A stretch of 27,948 nucleotides of DNA from CAZAGD01 sp049699975 (GCA_049699975.1 JBNAWB010000026.1:1-27948); one strand, 5' to 3'. Positions 16,381 to 24,172 are shown, numbered from the stretch's first letter. The notes: generated by a model not told the origin, from the sequence alone. Made by a program: numbers and translations.

Positions 16381-17346
16381 ATGTTCCAGACTAAAGTAAC
16401 CGAGATGTTGGGCATCAAGTATCCAATCGTGGTGGGAACGATGATGCATTTAGCTCGGGCAGAAATGGTAGCGGCCGCCTGCAATGCCGGCGCCTTAGGA
16501 GTATTAGCTTCGGCCATTTTTCAAACCAAAGAAGAATTTCGGCAAGAGATTAAAAAATTAAAAGGGTTGACAGATAAACCCTTCGCCGTAAATTTAAACC
16601 TCTTTCCCGCTATGCGGCCTATCGATAACCGAGAATATCTCGAAGTCATTTTCGATGAAGGCGTCAGGATAGTGGAGACCTCAGGTCATAAAGCCCCCGA
16701 TGAATTTGCCAAAGATCTCCGGGATCACGGAATCATCTTGATTCATAAATGCGTAGGAGTGCGCTACGCCCTTAAAGCTCAGTCCATTGGGGCTAATATC
16801 GTGACGGTTGTTGGTTATGAGAATGGCGGCGCTACGGGGGCCCTTGATATTACCACTCTTTGCCTCGTGCCGCGAGTAGTCGACTCCTTGCAGATTCCCG
16901 TAATCGGTGGCGGAGGGGTCAGCGATGGGCGCGGTTTCTTAGCGCTCTTGGCCTTGGGTGCTCAAGGAGTTATTATCGGCACGGCCGTTTTAGTTGCCGA
17001 AGAATGTCCCATTCATCCCCATTTAAAACAAGCATTAATTAATGCCTCTGAGCTTGATACTATGATTATCATGCGCTCCATCCAAAATTCCCATCGGGTG
17101 TGGATTAACGAGCCAGCTAAAAAAGTGGCCGAATTAGAGAAGCAACAGGCCGGTCTGGAAGCGATAATAAAAGCTGCTGGCGGCGACAAAGCCAAAAAGA
17201 TGTTTCAAGAAGGAGATCTACATGCTGGCGTCATCTCTTGCGGCCAAGGTGTTGGCTTAGTAAAAAAAATACGGCCTATGAAGGATATTATCGAAGGCAT
17301 GATTTATGAAGCTGATCAATTGCGTAAGAAATTGGCGCTAATTTAA
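16381..17346 (+). CDS. NMO/FabK-family FMN TIM-barrel protein lacking the usual catalytic His
   Basis: 321 aa, a single (beta/alpha)8 FMN-binding domain of the nitronate monooxygenase / enoyl-ACP reductase II family. The N-terminal IKYPIVVGTMMHLA and the phosphate-binding GGGGVSDGRGFLALLALGAQGVIIGTAVL (about 177-205) are diagnostic. Nitronate monooxygenases and FabK have a catalytic His in a GGHxG motif; here the segment is ENGGATGA (about 142-149), with Ala in that place. A true nitronate oxidase or FabK activity is therefore uncertain. The neighbourhood of anaerobic Fe-S redox proteins also argues for a reductive or isomerase-type FMN reaction. AAAGGAGG precedes the ATG and it is 27 bp from the upstream gene. 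Confidence 0.8.
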   Translation: MFQTKVTEMLGIKYPIVVGTMMHLARAEMVAAACNAGALGVLASAIFQTKEEFRQEIKKLKGLTDKPFAVNLNLFPAMRPIDNREYLEVIFDEGVRIVETSGHKAPDEFAKDLRDHGIILIHKCVGVRYALKAQSIGANIVTVVGYENGGATGALDITTLCLVPRVVDSLQIPVIGGGGVSDGRGFLALLALGAQGVIIGTAVLVAEECPIHPHLKQALINASELDTMIIMRSIQNSHRVWINEPAKKVAELEKQQAGLEAIIKAAGGDKAKKMFQEGDLHAGVISCGQGVGLVKKIRPMKDIIEGMIYEADQLRKKLALI

Positions 17347-17391
17347 ACCCACCGTAAGGCGCGAGAGCGGAAGGCGTAAGGAGGGAAAAAT

Positions 17392-18582
17392 ATGGGCCAG
17401 GACAAATCAATTTTTACGAAAGCAGTTCACGCTGGGGAACGCCGGCTTAAACCAGATTTTTACCCAGTTTCTACCCCTATCTATCAAACTGTGGGCTATA
17501 TTTACGAGAAAATGGAAGATCTCGATGAAATCTTTGCCAACCGCCGAGAAGGATTTGTTTACACTCGCTATGGCAACCCGACCAATGCCGCCTTGGAAGA
17601 AGCGTTATCCTCTTTAGAAGAAGGAGAAAGGGCTTTAACTTTTGCTTCCGGAATGGCGGCGGTTTATGCCAGTTTATTGGCTGCTGGCGTAAAAAACGGG
17701 ACGGAGGTGGTGGCGGCTTATGATATCTATGGGGCAACTTATGCCATATGCTCGCGCCTTCTTCCAGATATGGGGGTGAGAGTAAAATTTGTGGATGTAA
17801 CCAATTTGGAAGAATTGAGTAGAGTATTGGCTGGGACTAACCCAGTAGCCATTATCTTGGAAACAATTTCCAATCCTTTAATGAAAGTGGCCGATGTGCC
17901 TACCATCAGTAATATAGCTAAGCGAAGGGGTACTAAATTAATAGTGGATAATACTTTTGCCACTCCTTTCCTTTTCCGTCCGCTCCTTCATGGTGCTGAT
18001 TTTTGTGTACATTCTACCACGAAATACATTGGCGGGCATGGAGATGTCCTTGGGGGAGCAGTGGTAACTTCCCAAGAAAATGGAACTATTCTTCACGAAA
18101 TCCTCAAGATGACGGGGGGCAATTTAGGACCTACAGAAGCCTGGCTAACCCTCCGGGGCTTGAAAACGCTTCCTTTAAGGATGAAGCAGCACTGTCAAAA
18201 TGCTTTAGAAGTAGCCAAATGGTTAGAAAAAAACCCGCGCGTAGAGAAGGTATATTATCCTGGCTTAAGCAGCCACCCCCAGCATGAATTAGCTAAAAAA
18301 ATCTTTCCTCCAGGAATGTATGGGGGCATGATCGCCTTCGAGATAAGAGGCGCGCAAAAGGCAGACATTTATCTTTTTATGGAAAAATTAAAATTAATTC
18401 TGCCGGCCACTACTTTGGGCGATGTTTACAGTTTAGTCCTTTACCCGCCCATGTCTTCGCATCGAGCTTTAAGTGCAGAGGAGAGAGCAAAGGTGGGTAT
18501 CAGTGAGCGCTTAGTCCGCCTTTCTGTGGGAATCGAGGATGTAAGCGAGATTATCGAGGATTTAGATGAAGCCTTAAAATAA
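17392..18582 (+). CDS. PLP-dependent trans-sulfuration enzyme (cystathionine gamma-synthase/lyase, methionine gamma-lyase or O-acetylhomoserine sulfhydrylase)
   Basis: 396 aa, Cys/Met metabolism PLP family, cytoplasmic tetramer expected. The PLP lysine lies in HSTTKYIGGHGD (about residue 207). Other cofactor contacts are YTRYGNPT (about 57-64), ASGMAAV (about 84-90) and VDNTFATP (about 182-189). The C-terminal RLSVGIED is also typical, and length is normal. The family interconverts homocysteine, cysteine and cystathionine or eliminates methanethiol or H2S. The residues I can read do not single out one activity. It is the last gene of the MarR-led operon, 45 bp after the FMN gene, with AAGGAGGG before the ATG. 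Its presence suggests the pathway handles a sulfur amino acid or releases a thiol. Confidence 0.88.
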   Translation: MGQDKSIFTKAVHAGERRLKPDFYPVSTPIYQTVGYIYEKMEDLDEIFANRREGFVYTRYGNPTNAALEEALSSLEEGERALTFASGMAAVYASLLAAGVKNGTEVVAAYDIYGATYAICSRLLPDMGVRVKFVDVTNLEELSRVLAGTNPVAIILETISNPLMKVADVPTISNIAKRRGTKLIVDNTFATPFLFRPLLHGADFCVHSTTKYIGGHGDVLGGAVVTSQENGTILHEILKMTGGNLGPTEAWLTLRGLKTLPLRMKQHCQNALEVAKWLEKNPRVEKVYYPGLSSHPQHELAKKIFPPGMYGGMIAFEIRGAQKADIYLFMEKLKLILPATTLGDVYSLVLYPPMSSHRALSAEERAKVGISERLVRLSVGIEDVSEIIEDLDEALK

Positions 18583-18639
18583 AATGAATGCTGCTCTCAT
18601 ATCCCCCAACCCCTTTCCCCCAGGAAACTATGTCATAAT

Positions 18640-18675
18640 GTCATCGCGAGGGAGCGTTGCGACCGTGGCGATCTC
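18640..18675. repeat. GTCATCGCGAGG-type palindromic intergenic repeat
   Basis: The stretch from GTCATCGCGAGG to GTGGCGATCTCG resembles the well-known dispersed GTCATTGCGAGG...GGCAATCTC repeat class seen in many bacterial genomes and metagenome bins, with self-complementary ends (ATCGC/GCGAT). A short GC-rich tract (CCCCCAACCCCTTTCCCCC) lies just before it. Together with the MITE-like element it fills the 493-bp gap after the PLP enzyme; no gene is apparent there. Confidence 0.6.
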
Positions 18676-18768
18676 GTAACGCCTTGAAATTAAAGAGATG
18701 GGCACCTCCCCCGCATCAAGTGCAGAGTCGCTCGCCATGAAAAAAAGGGATGTGATCCAGTCTCTATG

Positions 18769-19031
18769 GAGGCTGTGTCGCAATGGGGTGAAAGCGCCGC
18801 AGGAAGGCCAGAGGCAGGCATGAATGAAGAAGCATCGGCGGGAGAAGAAAATGTTCAAAATCTACCAGCGATTTTCCGCAAAGGGCGGCGGATTGTTAAG
18901 TTGAGCAATGTGATTAAGATTCTAAATCCGCCCGTACCTATGGAAGAATCACTGCCTCATGATTCTGAATTCAGGCCTGCCTCTGGCCCTTTCAGCAAAG
19001 GGTAGCCATTTATTAATTGTGACACAGCCTC
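18769..19031. mobile_element. MITE-like non-autonomous element with nested inverted repeats
   Basis: The terminal inverted repeats are GAGGCTGTGTCGCAAT (18769-18784) and ATTGTGACACAGCCTC (19016-19031), 15 of 16 matching. Inside them lies a second, perfect 14-bp inverted pair, GGCCAGAGGCAGGC (18806-18819) and its complement (18975-18988). At about 263 bp it has no room for a transposase; an in-frame 79-codon reading frame across it looks non-coding. No clear target duplication is visible. It probably derives from an insertion sequence mobilised in trans. Confidence 0.65.
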
Positions 19032-19075
19032 ATAAGGGAGAGGGATAGGGTGAGGGGTGAAGAACTCTGATCTTA

Positions 19076-19942
19076 TCAATATAGATCGTCCAATCTCAAA
19101 TTCAAAAGACGCGCTACTCGTTCTTTAATCGGCGGATGGGTACTGAATAATTTGGTAAATCCTTCAGCGGAGAGGGGGTTGACGATAAACATCTGGGCTT
19201 GTGCCGGATTTACTTGCATAGGCAGACGATGGTTATACTCCTCCAATTTGATAAGCGCATTGGCCAAAGGTCTTCCCGTACCCACGATCTTGGCGCCTGT
19301 AGCATCTGCCTGAAATTCCCTACTGCGGGATATGGCCATCTGGATGAGCATAGCAGCGATGGGCGCAATGATGGCCATAAGCAGGATACCAATTAAATTG
19401 CCGCCTCCTCCCTCATCATCGTCACTCCTGCCCATGCCCAAATACGCCCCCCATTGGGCCATGGTCGCCAAATAGCTGATCGCGCCGGCAATAACTGCAG
19501 CCACAGAGCTAATTAGAATGTCCCGGTTCTTTATATGGGCTAACTCATGAGCCAGCACTCCTTCTAATTCGCTTGGGCTGAGCAAGTGTAAAATCCCTTG
19601 CGTTACAGCCACCGCTGCATGTTCGGGATTGCGACCAGTAGCAAAGGCATTGGGCGTGTCTTGCGGAATTATGTATACCCTGGGTTTGGGTATTCCTGCT
19701 TGCATAGCCAACCTTTCCACTATCCGGTGCAGATCAGGAGCTTCATGAACGGAAACTTCTTGGGCCCCAGTCATCGCTAAAGCAATTTTATCGCTGAACC
19801 AATATCCGACCATATTCATGATCAAAGCCATAAAAAGGGCAAAATAAAGACCGGGCCTACCCCCGAAAACTTGGCCAAAGAAGAGCAGGAGCGCCGTCAG
19901 CCCGGCTAGGAGAATGAAAGTCTTAAAAGTGTTGCGGGACAT
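19076..19942 (-). CDS. htpX: HtpX-like M48 membrane metalloprotease
   Basis: 288 aa. Two N-terminal membrane segments (about residues 8-26 and 30-50) are followed by a cytoplasmic protease domain with the zinc-binding HELAH (132-136) and the third ligand Glu in SREFQADATGA (about 206). Two more hydrophobic segments (about 143-165 and 178-200) flank that region, the usual HtpX plan. It degrades misfolded membrane proteins during envelope stress. AGGAGGT lies 8 bp before the ATG. It follows the MerR gene by 26 bp and is surely co-transcribed with it, so its expression should answer to the MerR signal rather than to CpxR or sigma32 as in enterobacteria. Confidence 0.95.
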   Translation of the reverse strand: MSRNTFKTFILLAGLTALLLFFGQVFGGRPGLYFALFMALIMNMVGYWFSDKIALAMTGAQEVSVHEAPDLHRIVERLAMQAGIPKPRVYIIPQDTPNAFATGRNPEHAAVAVTQGILHLLSPSELEGVLAHELAHIKNRDILISSVAAVIAGAISYLATMAQWGAYLGMGRSDDDEGGGGNLIGILLMAIIAPIAAMLIQMAISRSREFQADATGAKIVGTGRPLANALIKLEEYNHRLPMQVNPAQAQMFIVNPLSAEGFTKLFSTHPPIKERVARLLNLRLDDLY

Positions 19943-19968
19943 ATATGCTTACCTCCTTTTTCCAGCCG

Positions 19969-20415
19969 CTAAGCAAGCGGCATTTCCTGTAAGAAAGCTG
20001 CTAACATAGAACAAAGGCCGGTAGCCTTTTGCAAAGCTTGGGCCGCTAAAATACGCATAGCTGGTTGTTCATTAGTTAAATTTCCAAAATTTCCGGCGCG
20101 CGTTTTTTTTACAAGTTTTTGCAGGCGATCGAGACCGCTAGTCACTTCTTCCATAATTTCTAATCCGGAACCGTTTTTCTGGACAGAGGTTTTATCCAAG
20201 ATTTGGCGAATCTCTTTCAAAGAAAATTTTTGCGCCTGCAGTTTTTTAATAATTGCCATGCGCCTTTTGTCTTCTTCCGTATAATGGCGGTATCCATGAC
20301 CCGGCGACTCTTGGACAGGGCGGAGTAATCCTTCCCGCGTGTAAAAATCAACCGTCCGTGGACTTACGCTCATAAGCTTGGCAAACTCACCTATAGTATA
20401 AGTTTCGCCGGTCAT
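19969..20415 (-). CDS. MerR-family transcriptional regulator
   Basis: 148 aa. The N-terminal winged helix is canonical (YTIGEFAKLMSVSPRTVDFYTREGLLRP, residues 6-33, then GYRHYTEEDKRRM), followed by the dimerisation helix (LKEIRQIL). The C-terminal part is short and has only one cysteine (about residue 137), so a classical mercury- or copper-type metal site is not evident; the HTH-dimer plan resembles small-molecule or stress-responsive MerR proteins. It is co-transcribed with htpX, its only downstream partner here. A dyad sits in the spacer of its own promoter, the standard MerR arrangement. Confidence 0.92.
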   Translation of the reverse strand: MTGETYTIGEFAKLMSVSPRTVDFYTREGLLRPVQESPGHGYRHYTEEDKRRMAIIKKLQAQKFSLKEIRQILDKTSVQKNGSGLEIMEEVTSGLDRLQKLVKKTRAGNFGNLTNEQPAMRILAAQALQKATGLCSMLAAFLQEMPLA

Positions 20416-20444
20416 GATCCATCGCCAATTAAAATTTCATACAA

Positions 20445-20473
20445 AATATACAGCACAACTGTATGTTTGTCAA
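20445..20473 (-). promoter_or_regulatory. merR-htpX promoter with MerR operator in the spacer
   Basis: On the minus strand, TTGACA (20473-20468) and TATATT (20450-20445) are 17 bp apart. The dyad ATACAG-TTGTG-CTGTAT (20464-20448) has perfect 6-bp arms and lies between the two boxes, overlapping the start of the -10. MerR proteins act on dyads placed this way, although classical sites have a 19-bp spacer. Confidence 0.75.
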
Positions 20474-20485
20474 GTCGTTTAATCT

Positions 20486-20531
20486 CTGACCGTCGAGCAT
20501 TTTTGAATTTGTACCTACTTCAGGCGGGAGG
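20486..20531 (-). repeat. 52-bp repeat family, short copy 2 (inverted)
   Basis: Reading on the minus strand it starts CCTCCCGCCTG and ends GCTCGACGGTCAG, sharing both ends with copy 1 but with a shorter, diverged middle (46 bp). Its GGTCAG end lies exactly 12 nt upstream of the merR -35 box. Confidence 0.75.
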
Positions 20532-20725
20532 GAGAGAGGCTCATTAAAATGAGGCACTGGTTCTTTCATTGGTCCGGGCGGGGAATAAAAATCTCTATTT
20601 AAAAATACTGAGCATTATTCAGGTTTTTGTTTTCCAGACAAGTTTATCCCCGCCGTTCATGGCGGAGAAAAGGTGGGTAAGAAGGAAATAAGCAATTCCC
20701 GGCCGATTTTAATTTCGCCTTTCCC
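20532..20725. other. Intergenic stretch without a recognisable gene
   Basis: Part of the 576-bp gap between the merR promoter and the iron-ADH gene. It contains two short hairpins, CTCATT-AA-AATGAG at 20540-20553 and a CCGCC/GGCGG pair near 20652-20667, neither followed by a T-run. No reading frame with a Shine-Dalgarno was found. Confidence 0.5.
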
Positions 20726-20777
20726 CCTCCCTCCTGTCTCCTGCTGGTGAGAAAAATTAAAACTGATCGACGGTCAG
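20726..20777 (+). repeat. 52-bp intergenic repeat, copy 3
   Basis: Identical to 1-52 except for one base (T for G at position 7). It is immediately followed by GTTTAAT and the inverted copy 4, so GGTCAG-GTTTAAT-CTGACC forms a local hairpin. Located about 270 bp upstream of the iron-ADH gene. Confidence 0.88.
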
Positions 20778-20784
20778 GTTTAAT

Positions 20785-20832
20785 CTGACCCTCGAGCATT
20801 TTTGAATTGTACCTAATTCAACGGGTGGGGGA
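20785..20832 (-). repeat. 52-bp repeat family, short copy 4 (inverted)
   Basis: Close relative of copy 2: CTGACCCTCGAGCATTTTTG followed by AATTGTACCTAATTCAACGGG and a G-rich end. With copy 3 it forms a head-to-head pair. The remaining 20833-21049 stretch is AT-rich leader with no clear promoter hexamers. Confidence 0.7.
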
Positions 20833-21049
20833 GATGTTCATTTTAATAAGCCCTGCTTGCCTCTGCCTGGGCTATATTAAGCTATTTTCCATAATTCTAA
20901 TCGACCGTAAATTACCCAATGATAGTTATGGAAACATTAACCCGTGCAAATGGGAGAAAAATTTATGATGGAAATCCGCGGGATGTTTATGGTAGATAAT
21001 CTACTTAGATATATTGCAGGGATTTTTAAAGATAAAGAGGAGGTGGGTT

Positions 21050-22204
21050 ATGTTTCCGATCACGCGTTTGCGCACGCCTATAATCATTTTTGGGATGAAT
21101 ACCGTATCTTTGATAGCGGAAGAAGTGCGTAAATTAGGGGGACAAAATGTATTTATCGTTACTGATCAAGGGGTGGTACAGGCCGGTTTATTAGAAAAAA
21201 TCTTGGAACCATTAAAAAAGGAAAAAATAGGTTTTGGCGTATTTGACCAGGTGGAAGCAGAGCCGCCCATTGAAAATTTATTAGCCGCCACCCAAAAAGC
21301 CAGAGCAAGCCAAGTTGATTTATTTATTGGCTTGGGTGGGGGGAGCGTTTTGGATACCACTAAAATGGCTGCGGTGCTCAAAGTCCATGATTTTGATATT
21401 AGAGAGCTATTTGGCGTAGATAAAGTAACTAAACCTGGATTGCCAACGATCATGCTGCCCACAACTTCTGGTACAGGCTCGGAAGTCACTCGTAATGCTG
21501 TCTTCACCGACAAAACAGAAAATCTGAAAAAAGTTGTTTCCAGTCAAGCCATTGTGCCTACTGTGGCCATTGTTGATCCTATGTTAACGGTTACTATGCC
21601 TCCGCATATCACGGCGGCTACAGGAATAGATGCTTTCATTCATGCTGTGGAATCGTACATAGCCGTCAATGCCTCGCCTCTCACGGATCCTTTAGCCTGG
21701 GAGGCTACCCGCCTAATTGCTGAAAATTTGGGGCCAGCCGTAGCCAATGGCCAAGATTTAGTAGCGCGTTACAATATGTCTTTGGGAAGCTTAATGGCCG
21801 GCATTACTTTGAATAATGCGGGAGTCGGCGCGGTCCATGCTTTAGCTTATCCGGTTGGGGCTGAATACCATGTACCTCATGGAATCGCTAATGTAGTTAC
21901 CTTTATTCCAACCATGGAATACATCTCTATGGCCAGAATTCCTAAGTTTGTTAAACTCGCCGTGGCCATGGGTGAGCCTGACGCAGGATTATCTCCACGC
22001 GAAGCCGTGAAAAGAGGCTTGCAGGCCATGGGCGATTTGATAGAAAAAGTTGGCCTTCCGAGAAGGTTAAGAGATATCGGCGCCACCGCGGACAAAATTC
22101 CTTCTATGGCCCAAGCAGCTTTCAAAGAAAAGAGGCTTCTGGGTAATACCCCTCGCCAATTGACCGAAGAAGATATTCGCAAAATTTACGAAGCTTCATT
22201 TTAA
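21050..22204 (+). CDS. Iron-containing alcohol dehydrogenase
   Basis: About 384 aa, group III Fe-ADH. NAD(P) is bound by GLGGGSVLDTTKMAA (about 85-99). The metal site is formed by Asp and His in TGIDAFIHAVESY (about 185-197) and two His in VHALAYPVGAEYHVPHG (about 260-276). It interconverts an alcohol and an aldehyde or ketone in the cytoplasm. I chose the ATG at 21050 because AGGAGGTGG lies just before it; a TTG at 21014 is in frame but has no ribosome site. It is convergent with the aldehyde:ferredoxin oxidoreductase gene, a natural partner: ADH gives NAD(P)H-linked aldehyde turnover and AOR the ferredoxin-linked acid/aldehyde step. Confidence 0.93.
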   Translation: MFPITRLRTPIIIFGMNTVSLIAEEVRKLGGQNVFIVTDQGVVQAGLLEKILEPLKKEKIGFGVFDQVEAEPPIENLLAATQKARASQVDLFIGLGGGSVLDTTKMAAVLKVHDFDIRELFGVDKVTKPGLPTIMLPTTSGTGSEVTRNAVFTDKTENLKKVVSSQAIVPTVAIVDPMLTVTMPPHITAATGIDAFIHAVESYIAVNASPLTDPLAWEATRLIAENLGPAVANGQDLVARYNMSLGSLMAGITLNNAGVGAVHALAYPVGAEYHVPHGIANVVTFIPTMEYISMARIPKFVKLAVAMGEPDAGLSPREAVKRGLQAMGDLIEKVGLPRRLRDIGATADKIPSMAQAAFKEKRLLGNTPRQLTEEDIRKIYEASF

Positions 22205-22236
22205 AAAAAAGAGCCCCGGGTTTTTTCCGGGGCTCT
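22202..22236 (-). terminator. Rho-independent terminator of the AOR gene (possibly bidirectional)
   Basis: AGAGCCCCGG (22210-22219) pairs perfectly with CCGGGGCTCT (22227-22236) across a 7-nt loop. On the minus strand the stem is followed by eight T's, a canonical terminator 18 bp past the AOR stop. On the plus strand it follows the ADH stop directly but lacks a T-run. Confidence 0.92.
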
Positions 22237-22253
22237 CCCGCAATAGCATTCAA

Positions 22254-24140
22254 TTATTTATTTAACAGCCAATCTAAACCTAAGAAGCTAAGCCTACCTT
22301 CGGTGGGCACGCCTGTTTGTGGATCCCAGCCCATGGCCTGATAATATAATTTCAAGGCCTGAGCGAATTCGTCTTTGGTGATCAGTTTTTCTCTCGGCGT
22401 CCCCTTTTCTAAAGGCTCATAAAGTCTTTCCGGTAAATAATCATCTTTAGGCGAAAGACCTTCGCGGATATTGAACATCCGGGCCATGGTTATTGTTCTT
22501 TCACCCAATTCCATCAACTCGTAGAGGCTGGTGTTCCAACCGGTAATCGCTTCCACAGCTTCGGCCAAGCTCACTAAAGGAAAGGCCGTATAGGGAGCGG
22601 CCCCAAAATTGCAGACTCCCAAGGAATTAAAGAAATTCCAAATCATCTGGGTGTGCACAAACTGCCGGATTTTGCGGGGGCCTAAATCCAAGGCCGAAGT
22701 AGGCTCTAAGACTCCGGCCGGCTTAGCTGCTTTTAGCATCACATTTTCGGAAAGGAAAGAGGTATCATGGGGTGCCTCAATATGATCAGCTCCAGTTGGT
22801 GAAGTGGCGTAACTAAGAGTCAATCCTTTCTTGCCTCGGGGGTCGTGCATGGGAAGTTCTTGGCCTTTTATGTGCATGGCATAGGCCGCGGCGCCGCGGC
22901 CAATCTTTTGGGCCGCCCGCATCACCCCCTCAGCTAAAATATCGCCAAACCCTTCACGGAAAGCTATTTTACGAATCATTTCCAACATGGCGTCAGCATT
23001 TCCAAAACGCAAATCAATCCCATCCGTATCCTTAGAAGCGAGGATCCCTCTCTCCGTCAATTCCATGGCCAAAGCTATGCATACTCCCGTGGAAATCGTA
23101 TCTATTCCCCAACGGTTGCAATATTCATTGCCCTGGGCAATCGCCGCCAGATCACTGATGCCACAAAAGGATCCTAAGGAAGCTACTGTTTCATATTCCG
23201 GTCCACCATATTGCGGTGAAGCAGAATATTTTCCTTCGACCTTTACAGCCCTTTTGCATTGCACGGCACAGGCATAGCACCCTTCTGACTTAACTAATAT
23301 TGTTTCCGTCATAGTTTCGCCCGAAATAGCCTCTGCGCCTTCGAATTGGCCAGATTGGAAATTTCTGGTGGGTAGGATGCCTGAATTGTTCAAAGGCATG
23401 ACGAAGAAAGGTGTTCCATATTTTTTTAAGTTTTGGGCTAAGGGGGATTCTTTAAGCAATTCTAAAACTTTGCGGCCAATCTCTTGCAACTTTTCGGGAG
23501 AGGCAAAGGGCAATCTTTGCGTACCGCGAACTGCTATAGCCCTCAGTTTCTTTGCTCCCATTACCGCACCTAATCCTGTTCGCCCATTAGCATGCTTCAA
23601 TTCATTTAATATACAGGCATAGCGGACTAATTTTTCTCCAGCCGGCCCGCACTGGGCAATCCTTATCCTTTGGTCTCCCAGCTCTTGCCGGATTATATGT
23701 TCAACATCCCCCGTATCCTTTCCCCAGATCTTGGCTCCATCTCTGATTTCGGCTTTCCCATCTTTGATCCAAAGGTAAACCGGCTTTGGTGATTGTCCTT
23801 CAATAATTATTCCATCAAAGCCGGCCATCTTTAATTCCGGGCCAAAAAAGCCGCCAGCTTCTGCTTCCCCAAAAGCTCCCGTGAGGGGAGAACGAGCCGC
23901 TACTGTGTAACGGGTAAGACCAGGAAGGGGGGCTCCCGAAATTACACTGGACATAAAAATAAGCTTATTTTCTGGCCCTAAAGGGTCCACCCCAGGTTTC
24001 TGTTCCTTAAGTAAATAATATAGGGATAATGCTGATCCACCCATATACAAGCGGTAAACAATTTCAGGGGGATTTTCTTCAGAGATAGTTCCTGTACTCA
24101 AATTTACTCTTAAAATCTTGCCATTATAACCGGTAGGCAT
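22254..24140 (-). CDS. Aldehyde:ferredoxin oxidoreductase family tungsten enzyme
   Basis: About 628 aa, AOR family, cytoplasmic, with a tungsten (or Mo) bis-pterin and one [4Fe-4S] cluster. The N-terminal domain opens GYNGKILRVNLSTG. AGGFFGPELKMAGFDGIIIEGQS (about 95-118) and the pterin-loop DPRGKKGLTLSYATSPTGADH are typical. Cluster cysteines are CYACAVQC (about 288-295) plus the later Cys in NSLGVCNFG. It oxidises aldehydes to acids with ferredoxin, or the reverse. ATG 24140 is preceded by GGGAGG at 7 bp; the ATG at 24146 is only 1 bp from that Shine-Dalgarno and is unlikely. It could use tungstate taken up by the ABC importer at 1005-3722. Confidence 0.94.
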   Translation of the reverse strand: MPTGYNGKILRVNLSTGTISEENPPEIVYRLYMGGSALSLYYLLKEQKPGVDPLGPENKLIFMSSVISGAPLPGLTRYTVAARSPLTGAFGEAEAGGFFGPELKMAGFDGIIIEGQSPKPVYLWIKDGKAEIRDGAKIWGKDTGDVEHIIRQELGDQRIRIAQCGPAGEKLVRYACILNELKHANGRTGLGAVMGAKKLRAIAVRGTQRLPFASPEKLQEIGRKVLELLKESPLAQNLKKYGTPFFVMPLNNSGILPTRNFQSGQFEGAEAISGETMTETILVKSEGCYACAVQCKRAVKVEGKYSASPQYGGPEYETVASLGSFCGISDLAAIAQGNEYCNRWGIDTISTGVCIALAMELTERGILASKDTDGIDLRFGNADAMLEMIRKIAFREGFGDILAEGVMRAAQKIGRGAAAYAMHIKGQELPMHDPRGKKGLTLSYATSPTGADHIEAPHDTSFLSENVMLKAAKPAGVLEPTSALDLGPRKIRQFVHTQMIWNFFNSLGVCNFGAAPYTAFPLVSLAEAVEAITGWNTSLYELMELGERTITMARMFNIREGLSPKDDYLPERLYEPLEKGTPREKLITKDEFAQALKLYYQAMGWDPQTGVPTEGRLSFLGLDWLLNK

Positions 24141-24172
24141 TTCCATTCCTCCCTTCTTAAAATTGGTATTTT

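Noticed and set aside
18766..19005. 79-codon reading frame spanning the repeat between the PLP enzyme and htpX
   Set aside because: It coincides with the nested inverted repeats, has no Shine-Dalgarno and no similarity to a known family; it is a by-product of the element.
20944..21132. 62-codon reading frame overlapping the start of the iron-ADH gene
   Set aside because: It runs into the ADH gene in another frame and has no clear ribosome site; a leader peptide cannot be supported.
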